From JBEKVE01 sp049514335 (lineage in GTDB: Bacteria; Actinomycetota; Acidimicrobiia; Acidimicrobiales; UBA8190), in contig JBEKVE010000182.1 in the NCBI GenBank assembly GCA_049514335.1, positions 1-6,305 on the forward strand: a stretch of 6,305 nt of DNA. The letters are read 5' to 3'. This document shows, one piece after another, positions 1 through 6,026 of the stretch (its first letter is position 1; each line of letters opens with the position of its first letter). The notes under the pieces were generated by a model, which saw only the letters and a list, made by a program, of their open reading frames with translations, was not told the origin of the DNA and made no database searches. Position numbers and translations under genes: made by a program.

Positions 1-273
1 GACATCGGCACCGTGGTGCTGCCCGACGCCGATCTCAAGATCTACCTGACGGCCTCCACCGAGGCCCGCGCCCGTCGCCGGGCCGAGGAGCGCGCCGACG
101 GCCGCAGCGTGGACGACGTCCACCGCGACCTGGTGCGGCGCGACCGGCTCGACTCCACCCGCGTCGTGTCCCCCCTGCGGGCGCCGGAGGACGCGGCCGA
201 GGACGCCACCGTGATCGACTCGACCGGCAAGTCCGCCCTCGAGGTCCTGGAAGAGGTGCTCGCATGTCTGTGA
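1..273 (+). CDS. cmk: Cytidylate kinase, C-terminal 90 residues (5' end outside window)
   Basis: Cytidylate kinase transfers phosphate from ATP to CMP or dCMP in the cytoplasm, feeding CTP/dCTP pools for nucleic acid and phospholipid synthesis. The frame is open from base 1 and ends at TGA 271-273. The visible fragment begins with DIGTVVLPDADLKIYLTAS, the hallmark segment of bacterial Cmk. It continues with an Arg-rich LID-like stretch (EARARRRAEER) and then RRDRLDSTR at fragment residues 46-54. In that motif the R-x3-D-x2-R spacing (R47, D51, R54) matches the CMP-binding Arg181/Asp185/Arg188 described for the E. coli enzyme. The tail (APEDA...VIDSTGKS...EVLEEVL) is also typical, so the C-terminus looks intact. 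The stop overlaps the start of plsC by 10 bases, indicating cotranscription and probable translational coupling. The family assignment is firm; only the N-terminal P-loop part is missing, because of the window edge. Confidence 0.95.
   Translation, partial: DIGTVVLPDADLKIYLTASTEARARRRAEERADGRSVDDVHRDLVRRDRLDSTRVVSPLRAPEDAAEDATVIDSTGKSALEVLEEVLACL
249..256 (+). promoter_or_regulatory. Ribosome binding site of plsC, inside the cmk 3' end
   Basis: The purine-rich GGAAGAGG lies 7 bases before ATG 264-266 and supports that start. A GTG at 270-272, two codons further in, forms a GTGA overlap with the cmk stop and is the alternative start. It would remove only two residues. Confidence 0.55.
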
Positions 274-968
274 CCGATGACGAGCGCGCCGCGGTGCGGC
301 GCACCGGCGTCCGCATGCCGCCGTTCGTCTACCGCGCCGTGCGCGCCGCGGCGCACGCCGTCAACCGCGGCTACTGGCGGGTGGAGGTGGAGGGCGCCGA
401 GCACGTGCCGGCCACGGGGCCGGTGGTGCTCGCCCCCGTGCACCGCAGCTTCATGGACTTCTTCGTGGTGTCGGAGGTCACGCCGCGCAAGATCTTCTAC
501 ATGGCCAAGGACGAGATGTGGCGCTCGCGCCTGCTGGCGTCGTTCCTCGACGCGGTGGGGGCGTTCCCCGTGCACCGCGAGGCCGCCGACCGACTGGCGC
601 TCGACCGGGCCCAGGACGTCCTCGAGCGCGGCGACGTGCTCATCTTGTTCCCCGAGGGGACGCGGCGGGTGGGCCCCGTGGTCGAGGACCTCCACGAGGG
701 CGCGGCGTTCCTGGCGGCCCGCACCGGCGCGGTGGTGGTGCCCATCGGCATCGGCGGCACCGCCGCCGCCATGCCCAAGGGGTCGAAGTTCGTCCGCCCC
801 GTGAAGGTCCACGTGGTGGTGGGCGAGCCCCTCGCCGCACCCGAGCGCTCGGCACGCGGCCGGGTGCCGCGCACGCAGGTGCACGCCCTCACCGAGCGGC
901 TGTGCCAGGAGCTCCAGGCCCTGTACGACGAGGCCGAGCGCCGCGCCGCCGCCGCCCGCCGCCGCTGA
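264..968 (+). CDS. plsC: 1-acyl-sn-glycerol-3-phosphate acyltransferase (PlsC/LPLAT family)
   Basis: This enzyme acylates lysophosphatidic acid at sn-2 to give phosphatidic acid, the precursor of membrane phospholipids, at the inner face of the membrane. The 234-residue length is normal for the family. All four acyltransferase motifs are visible: HRSFMD, the catalytic H-x4-D (H60, D65); GAFPVHRE (99-106); FPEGTR (129-134), which binds glycerol phosphate; and VVVPIGI (157-163). There is no strong separate transmembrane helix, only a moderately hydrophobic N-terminal region, so membrane association is probably peripheral. The start is ATG 264, chosen for its Shine-Dalgarno sequence, and it overlaps the cmk stop. 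The last 26 residues, ending AERRAAAARRR, are encoded in DNA that also encodes the antisense tail of the YfhO-type gene. The family is certain; the exact acceptor (lysophosphatidate or another lysolipid) is inferred. Confidence 0.93.
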   Translation: MSVTDDERAAVRRTGVRMPPFVYRAVRAAAHAVNRGYWRVEVEGAEHVPATGPVVLAPVHRSFMDFFVVSEVTPRKIFYMAKDEMWRSRLLASFLDAVGAFPVHREAADRLALDRAQDVLERGDVLILFPEGTRRVGPVVEDLHEGAAFLAARTGAVVVPIGIGGTAAAMPKGSKFVRPVKVHVVVGEPLAAPERSARGRVPRTQVHALTERLCQELQALYDEAERRAAAARRR

Positions 969-3810
969 GGGCGGCCGGTCGGCGCCGCACCAGCCGAGGG
1001 CGCAGGCGGGGCCAGCGCGACAGCGCCAGGAGCGCCAGCACTCCCACCACGGTGGCGGCCACCCCCTCGTCGACACGGTGGGGCCGGTAGGAGAACGACA
1101 CGAGCGACGTGCCGGCCGGCACCGCCACCGCCTGCACGAGCCCGTGGCGCTGCACGGTCTCGGCTCGGCCGGCACCGCTGGGGGCTGCGGCGCTTCGCAC
1201 CGTGGCCTGCCAGCCCGCGGCGAACTGCTCGGAGCGCACGAGGGTGGCGGGGTGCGCGCTGTGGACCCGGACGGTGACGGCCCCCCACGACGTGCTCGAC
1301 ACGACGCGGGCGGTCGCCCCCGCCGACCCCTGCACCCAGGCCATGCCGGCCACGTTGTCGCTGAAGACGGAGAACGGCCCGATGGTGCCGTCGAAGCGCC
1401 ACCGGCCGGGGTCCACGTCGTCGCGCAGCGAGCCGTCCACGCGGTAGGTCCCCTGGCCTTCGGTGCGCACCACCGCCGCCCCCACCCCGACGGCCCCCGT
1501 GGCCTGCAGGACGATGCCCGCCGCCGGCACGGGCCTGGCGGCGGTGACGGTGACGGTGGGGTTGTTCCCCGCGCCCAGGTCTGCCGACCCGATCCACGTG
1601 GTGGGCGAGCCGTCGGGGGAGAGGACCCCGACGCGCACGGTGGCGGTGCCCGCCACCGGTCGCACCGGGACGCTCACCGACGTCACCGACAGGACCGTTC
1701 CGAAGTACTGCGCGCTGTTGTGGCCGGGTCTGAGGCGCACCACCGCCTCGGGGGCGGGGGCGAACTCGTAGGCCTCTGACGTGGTGGCGGGGGCGAGGCT
1801 GCGGTCGTCCGGGGCGGCGGGATCGGGGCCCACCGGTGGCAGCCGCACGGCCCCCGGCGCCGTGCTCGTCTGGGGTGCCTCGGGCGGGGCCGTCACGAGA
1901 TGCACGAAGTACTCGGGCACCGACACGAGCACCCCCAGGTCGAGCGAGGCGAAGGTGCCGTCGGCGAGCTTGGCGGGCGTCATGTTGAGCTGGAGGTGGG
2001 TGCCGGTGGCCCGGTCGTAGCCGGCGTCCACCACCGCGCCGTAGCCCTGCACGCTCACCAGGTGGCGGAGGATGGTGAGGTCGGGCTGGCCGAGGCGGTT
2101 GGTCTGGACCGGGTAGTAGCGGTCGGGGTCGAAGATCGCCATCCGGGGCAGGCCCCCGCCGGGACCGGGGCCGAGGTCGGTCACGGCGTCGGTCACGGCG
2201 TTGGCCCACGCGTCCTGGGCCGAGGTGGCCGCCTGGGGGTCGGGCACGCCCTGGACGAAGACGTTGAACACCACCAGGTCGACCACCACCAGGGCGCCGA
2301 GCAGGCGGGGCATGAGGCGCGCCAGCCGGTGGCGGCCCACCACCAGGGCGCCGGCCGCCACGGCGATGGCGCTCGGCACCGTCAGGAAGGCGACGAGCGG
2401 CCACAGCGACGAGCGCGTCACCGGCCCAGGCACGTGGACGAAGTGCGGGAGCCAGGTCCCGCCGGCGAGCAGCACGACCTGGAGGCCGACGACGGCCAGC
2501 GGGGGAAGCAGCGGCAGCACCACGTCGGAGCGCAGACCACCGGCGAACCATCGGCGCCGCCCCGCCGGGGGGCCAGGCGCGGGTGCGGAGACGGGCGCGG
2601 GTGCCGGAGAGGGCGCCGGCGACAGGAGCATGTGGTCCACCCAGGCGGCGAACAGGACCGCCACGGCCAGGTCGACCTCGAGCAGGTTGCGGGAGAGGAG
2701 GCGTTGACGGTTGAACAGCGGCACGTGGAACAGGACGTGGCCGAGCGGGGTGAAGTCACCCCACGTGAGCACCGCGCCGATGACCACGATGGCGTACCAG
2801 ATGCGCCACGAGGGGGCCTCGGGGTGACGGCGGTGACGGCGCGCCAGCAGCCCGAGGAGCCCCATGACGGGCAGGATGCCGATGTAGCTCGACACCTCGG
2901 GGAGGTTGTAGGTGGCGAAGTACGACAGCGGGAACTGGTGCACGCCCCCGAACAGCAGGGGGTCGAGCCCGAGCAGGGTCAACGACTTGTTCATCGATCC
3001 GGAGGTGAAATAGGCGTAGTCGTGCACGGCCCGCTGGCTCTGGGCCTGCGCCAGGGCGCCCGGCACGAGCTGCACCGCCGCCAGCAACAGGCCCACCACC
3101 ACCGCCGTCGCACCGCCGACGACCAGCGCCAGGCGCCGCTTCGGGGTCCGGACCCACAGCCACACGGCGTAGACGGCGAGGACCACGCCCCCGTCGAGGA
3201 TGGGCTCGGCCGCCCCCGACAGCCCCATGAGCCCGAGCGACCCCGCCAGGAGCGCCACCCACGGCGCCGCTGAGCGCCCCTCGGGGCGGTGGGCGATGCG
3301 GTCCAGGGCACCGAAGGCCCAGGGGAGCCAGGCGGCGGCCTCGACCACGTCGAGGTGCACGCTCTGGGCCGCCATGAACCCGCCGTAGGTGAACGCAGCC
3401 GCGCCCAGCGCCGCCGCCGTCCAGGACCGCCCGAGCACCCGGAGCAAGAAGAGCATCCCCGTGGCTGCGACGACCTCCACCAGCGCCTGGTTGGCGACCC
3501 AGGCGAGCGCGCCGGGAAGGACGGCGAACAGCCACGTGGCGGGATAGGCGGCACCGGCGTTGAAGGCCGACAGCAGCGGTGAGCCGCTCCACAGGTAGGG
3601 GTCCCACAGCGGCAGCTGACCCTGGCGCACGTCGGTGCCCACGAGGACCCGCAGCGGGTAGTTCTGGATCAGGTTGTCACCGACGAGCCAGGTGGCCCCG
3701 AACGCGGCGGGAAGGCCGAACAGCGCGGCGGGCACCGCCACGAACAGCGCCGTCAGGCGGGCCCACGGCCGGCGGCACGCCGCGGCCAATCCCCCTCGCA
3801 AGCTCCCCAC
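889..3810 (-). CDS. YfhO-family multi-pass membrane protein, probable GT-C-type glycosyltransferase
   Basis: This is a 973-residue integral membrane protein. About 14 hydrophobic segments are visible, roughly at 18-36, 88-105, 108-126, 131-147, 156-173, 183-200, 204-220, 227-250, 307-324, 337-353, 379-396, 429-451, 466-494 and 503-521. A large, probably extracytoplasmic domain (about 525-910) follows, then a last helix (912-931) and a basic tail. YfhO/GT-C features are the acidic first loop GDNLIQNYPLR (44-54, with D45 and Q49), PLWDPYLWSGSPLL (67-80), AAYP (87-90) and TYGGFMAAQ (141-149). The C-terminal SEQFAAGWQATV (860-871) and VPAGTSLVSFSYRP (897-910) are typical YfhO endings. The family is thought to add sugars to lipid or cell-wall polymers from polyprenyl-phosphate donors; substrate unknown. 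A Pro/Ala linker occupies 397-417. The start is GTG 3810 after a weak GGCGG; in-frame TTG codons 4 and 8 are poorer candidates. The gene lies 105 bases after the HD gene and overlaps plsC tail-to-tail. Confidence 0.85.
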   Translation of the reverse strand: MGSLRGGLAAACRRPWARLTALFVAVPAALFGLPAAFGATWLVGDNLIQNYPLRVLVGTDVRQGQLPLWDPYLWSGSPLLSAFNAGAAYPATWLFAVLPGALAWVANQALVEVVAATGMLFLLRVLGRSWTAAALGAAAFTYGGFMAAQSVHLDVVEAAAWLPWAFGALDRIAHRPEGRSAAPWVALLAGSLGLMGLSGAAEPILDGGVVLAVYAVWLWVRTPKRRLALVVGGATAVVVGLLLAAVQLVPGALAQAQSQRAVHDYAYFTSGSMNKSLTLLGLDPLLFGGVHQFPLSYFATYNLPEVSSYIGILPVMGLLGLLARRHRRHPEAPSWRIWYAIVVIGAVLTWGDFTPLGHVLFHVPLFNRQRLLSRNLLEVDLAVAVLFAAWVDHMLLSPAPSPAPAPVSAPAPGPPAGRRRWFAGGLRSDVVLPLLPPLAVVGLQVVLLAGGTWLPHFVHVPGPVTRSSLWPLVAFLTVPSAIAVAAGALVVGRHRLARLMPRLLGALVVVDLVVFNVFVQGVPDPQAATSAQDAWANAVTDAVTDLGPGPGGGLPRMAIFDPDRYYPVQTNRLGQPDLTILRHLVSVQGYGAVVDAGYDRATGTHLQLNMTPAKLADGTFASLDLGVLVSVPEYFVHLVTAPPEAPQTSTAPGAVRLPPVGPDPAAPDDRSLAPATTSEAYEFAPAPEAVVRLRPGHNSAQYFGTVLSVTSVSVPVRPVAGTATVRVGVLSPDGSPTTWIGSADLGAGNNPTVTVTAARPVPAAGIVLQATGAVGVGAAVVRTEGQGTYRVDGSLRDDVDPGRWRFDGTIGPFSVFSDNVAGMAWVQGSAGATARVVSSTSWGAVTVRVHSAHPATLVRSEQFAAGWQATVRSAAAPSGAGRAETVQRHGLVQAVAVPAGTSLVSFSYRPHRVDEGVAATVVGVLALLALSRWPRLRPRLVRRRPAALSGGGRRRRGARPRRTGPGAPGTAAR
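2176..2199 (-). repeat. Perfect 12-base tandem duplication inside the YfhO-type gene
   Basis: The + strand unit GTCGGTCACGGC occurs twice in a row. Read on the coding strand it gives AVTD-AVTD (residues 538-545), an in-frame duplication of four residues at the start of the large soluble domain. It is probably a neutral replication-slippage product. Confidence 0.8.
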
Positions 3811-3853
3811 CGGTCCGCCCGCGGCGACCGGGTCAGCGGTGGCGGTGGCGCGG

Positions 3854-3896
3854 GCCGCAGCACAGGACGACCCGTGCGCGGGCGCGCCTGTGCGGC
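3854..3896 (-). terminator. Long imperfect stem-loop between the HD gene and the YfhO gene; possible terminator or leader structure
   Basis: On the + strand GCCG-cag-CACAGG (3854-3866) can pair with CCTGTG-CGGC (3887-3896), giving 10 base pairs with a 3-base bulge. The loop holds a second short stem, CCCG-tgcg-CGGG (3871-3882). The structure lies 19 bases beyond the stop of the HD gene and 43 bases before the GTG of the YfhO gene. There is no U-tract, so a classical intrinsic terminator is not shown. It could be a U-less terminator, an mRNA-processing or attenuation element in the YfhO leader, or chance pairing in GC-rich DNA. No convincing -10/-35 promoter is visible in the 105-base gap. Confidence 0.35.
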
Positions 3897-3915
3897 GTGT
3901 CGAACGGTGAGGGCA

Positions 3916-4470
3916 TCAGAAGGTACGGGGCCGGGCGAAGACGGCGCGCACGAGCGGCTCGAAGTGGTCGAGGGACTCGGTGGGGTAGTCCGGGTCGAAG
4001 CTGGACTGGTCCCACTCGTCGGCGAAGCGCTCGCCCAGGGCGAACCACGCCTCGCCTCGGTACTGCTCGCGGGCGTCGGGGTCCCCCCCGAAGTGGTGGT
4101 AGTAGTGCCGCCCCTGGAAGTCCTGGTGGGTGCGGATGACGTCGAACACCTCGTCGCGCACGTAGGGACGAAGGATCTCGGCCGCGATGCGGGGGTGGTT
4201 GGGCACCGACACGAACTTGCCGATGTCGTGGCACAAGGCGGCCACCACCATCTCCTGGTCCGCCCCGGCCTGCTCGGCCCGGGTGGCGGTCTGCAGCGAG
4301 TGCCGGAGCTGGTCGACGGCGAAGCCGTCGACGATCTCACCCAGGGCGCCCAGCATCGCCAGGATCTGCGTGGCCACGCGTGTCTGGCGCTCGGCCGTGC
4401 GGGCGCCGATCTCGGCCCACTGCTCGGCGGTCGACTCGTCCATGCGGCGGAAGCTGGTCAGGGTGCTCAT
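3916..4470 (-). CDS. HD-domain metalloprotein, possibly a PhnZ/MIOX-like diiron oxygenase
   Basis: This is a soluble 184-residue protein with no signal peptide or membrane segment. An N-terminal helical part (about 1-50) precedes the HD core: H57 in RHSLQTA, H81-D82 in CHDIGK, H92 in PNHPRIAAEIL, H115 in IRTHQDFQGRHYY and D151 or D154 in FADEWDQ. An ordered H...HD...H...H...D set is the dinuclear-metal signature of HD proteins. The 24-residue gap from H57 to H81 equals that recalled for PhnZ (H34/H58) and is close to MIOX (H98/H123). THQDFQGRHYY also resembles the stretch after the fourth metal histidine in PhnZ-type enzymes. By inference this could be a mixed-valent diiron oxygenase; a phosphohydrolase remains possible. 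ATG 4470 is chosen because it makes an ATGA overlap with the transporter stop. ATG 4479, three codons upstream and 7 bases after a GGGG, is the alternative. The substrate is unknown. Confidence 0.8.
   Translation of the reverse strand: MSTLTSFRRMDESTAEQWAEIGARTAERQTRVATQILAMLGALGEIVDGFAVDQLRHSLQTATRAEQAGADQEMVVAALCHDIGKFVSVPNHPRIAAEILRPYVRDEVFDVIRTHQDFQGRHYYHHFGGDPDAREQYRGEAWFALGERFADEWDQSSFDPDYPTESLDHFEPLVRAVFARPRTF
4467..4470 (-). promoter_or_regulatory. ATGA start/stop overlap coupling the MFS gene to the HD gene
   Basis: On the minus strand the HD start ATG (4470-4468) and the MFS stop TGA (4469-4467) share the bases ATGA. This is a classic termination-reinitiation junction. The sequence just upstream has no good Shine-Dalgarno, which fits dependence on ribosomes arriving from the MFS gene. 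Confidence 0.6.
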
Positions 4471-6026
4471 GGCCGCCATTGTCGCGCCCCGGGCGCGCGA
4501 CGCGCCGGACGGCGCCCCAGGTGCCCCCGAGCGGGTTCGGGCACGGAGGCCACGAGGGAGGTCGCATCGAGGGGGCAGCACACCACAGACCGACGTTTCG
4601 GGCGGAGGTGCCCCGCTCTGCCCGGGTCGCGCACCGACACGGCGCCGAGGACGCCCCCCGCCGCCGCCACCACCCCGGCCACGACCACGGCCCGGTGGAA
4701 GCCGGCGGAGAACAGGACGGGGTGGAGATAGCTGCGCCCGTCCAGTCCGGACAGGGCGGGGAGCACCGCCACGGCCACCAGGCTCCCGGCCCGGGCCACG
4801 TCGTTGTTGACCGCCGAGGCGAGCGAGGCGTGCTCGTCCGGCGCCGCCGCCAGGGCGGAGGCCGTGAGGGGGGCCACCGTGACGGCGAGGCCCAGTGCGA
4901 GGACCGCCACGGCGGGAAGGACCTCGGTGAGGTAGTTCCCCGACGGGCCCACCAGATAGAACAGCGCCATTCCCGCACCCACGAGCACCGGGCCCACCGA
5001 CAGCTGGAGGCGGGGACCGATGCGCGCTGCCAGCGCCCCCGAGCGCGACGACAGGGCCAGCAACACCGCCGTCAGTGGCAGGAGGGCGATTCCCGACTGC
5101 AGCGGGGAGTAGCCCGACACCTGCTGCAGTTCCACGGGCAGGAGGAAGAGCGCGCCACCCAACGCGCCGTAGACCACGAAGGTGACGGCGTTGATGGCGC
5201 TGAATTGACGCGCCGCGAACATGGCGAGAGGCAAAAGGGGATGCGTCGTGCGGCGCTCGCGCACCACGAACAGGGCGAAGAGCACGAGCGACCCCGCCAG
5301 CGTCCCGACCACGAAGCCCGAGTCCCACCCGCGGGTGGGGGCCTCGATGAGCGCGGCGGTGAGCGCCAGCAGACCGGTGGTGACGAGCGCTCCCCCCACC
5401 ACGTCGACGGGCCCGGTGGCGTCGGGGTCGCGCGACTCGGGGACGTGGCGCAGCGCCACGGCGACGACGAGCACGGCGAGGGGAAGGTTGATGACGAAGA
5501 TGAGCCGCCACGACACGGCCTGCACCAGAAAGCCCCCCAGGAAGGGCCCCACCGCCGTCCCCACCCCGCCGAGCCCGGCCCACGCCCCGATGGCACGCGA
5601 GCGGTCCTCGGGGGCGAACGACGCCTGCAGGATGGCGAGGGACCCCGGGGTGAGCAGGGCCCCGCCCGCGCCCTGCAGGATGCGTGCCCCGATGAGAAAG
5701 CCCGAGCCGGTGGCCACCGCACACAGAAGCGACGCCACCGCGAACCACACCACGCCGATCACGAACACCTTGCGCCGGCCGAAGTGGTCCCCGAGCGAAC
5801 CACCCACGAGCAGCAGGCCGGCCAAGGTGAGCAGGTACCCGGTCACCACCCACTGGAGGCTGGACACCGCCAGGTGGAAGTCGCGCCCGATGGAGGGAAC
5901 GGCGATGCCCACCACCGTCGAGTCGATCGCCGCCAGCGAGGACCCGAGCACCGTCGCCACCAGCACCCAACGTCCGGCCGTGCTCGACAGCCGGAGCCCG
6001 GCGCCCTCGGCGCCCTCGGCGCTCAC
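4467..6026 (-). CDS. MFS transporter, DHA2 family (EmrB/QacA-type drug:H+ antiporter)
   Basis: This is a 519-residue inner-membrane secondary transporter of the 14-helix DHA2 group, predicted to export hydrophobic compounds in exchange for protons. Helix 1 carries the DHA2 motif IDSTVVGIAVPSI (34-46). Motif A is GSLGDHFGRRKVF (76-88), motif B is RILQGAGGA (115-123), and antiporter motif C is GVGTAVGPFLGG (154-165). SWRLIFVINLPL (172-183) is the usual DHA2 segment after helix 5. Further hydrophobic segments run to about residue 465. The last 54 residues (466-519) form an unusual, basic, non-membrane tail rich in Arg and Pro. The start is GTG 6026, which makes a GTGA overlap with the upstream ORF; no good Shine-Dalgarno is visible. 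The stop overlaps the HD gene start. The substrate cannot be deduced, and the coupled HD enzyme may act in the same pathway. Confidence 0.92.
   Translation of the reverse strand: MSAEGAEGAGLRLSSTAGRWVLVATVLGSSLAAIDSTVVGIAVPSIGRDFHLAVSSLQWVVTGYLLTLAGLLLVGGSLGDHFGRRKVFVIGVVWFAVASLLCAVATGSGFLIGARILQGAGGALLTPGSLAILQASFAPEDRSRAIGAWAGLGGVGTAVGPFLGGFLVQAVSWRLIFVINLPLAVLVVAVALRHVPESRDPDATGPVDVVGGALVTTGLLALTAALIEAPTRGWDSGFVVGTLAGSLVLFALFVVRERRTTHPLLPLAMFAARQFSAINAVTFVVYGALGGALFLLPVELQQVSGYSPLQSGIALLPLTAVLLALSSRSGALAARIGPRLQLSVGPVLVGAGMALFYLVGPSGNYLTEVLPAVAVLALGLAVTVAPLTASALAAAPDEHASLASAVNNDVARAGSLVAVAVLPALSGLDGRSYLHPVLFSAGFHRAVVVAGVVAAAGGVLGAVSVRDPGRAGHLRPKRRSVVCCPLDATSLVASVPEPARGHLGRRPARRAPGARQWRP
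6001..6018 (-). repeat. Two tandem copies of a 9-base unit at the 5' end of the MFS gene
   Basis: GCGCCCTCG is repeated head-to-tail on the + strand, followed by a degenerate GCGCTC. On the coding strand it gives AEG-AEG in the cytoplasmic N-terminus of the transporter (residues 3-8). The unit is a multiple of three, so changes in copy number keep the frame. Confidence 0.6.
6023..6026 (-). promoter_or_regulatory. GTGA start/stop overlap coupling the edge ORF to the MFS gene
   Basis: On the minus strand the MFS start GTG (6026-6024) overlaps the TGA (6025-6023) of the upstream ORF. This supports both the transporter start and the reality of the upstream ORF. Confidence 0.55.

Noticed and set aside
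497..2551. A 684-codon leftward open frame spanning plsC and the YfhO-type gene
   Set aside because: It is Arg/Pro/Gly-rich, lacks any motif, and overlaps two well-supported genes.
2560..2622. Repeats in the Pro/Ala linker as a possible minisatellite or CRISPR-like array
   Set aside because: The units are short, degenerate, in frame, and explained by a Pro/Ala-rich inter-helix linker; there is no repeat-spacer structure.
1900..3273. A 457-codon rightward open frame opposite the YfhO-type gene
   Set aside because: The translation is a His/Gln/Arg/Gly-rich compositional shadow with no domain, while the opposite strand has a coherent membrane protein.
3811..3915. A possible promoter for the YfhO-type gene (TTCGACA on the minus strand as a -35)
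   Set aside because: No acceptable -10 hexamer lies at the right distance; the region is almost entirely G/C.
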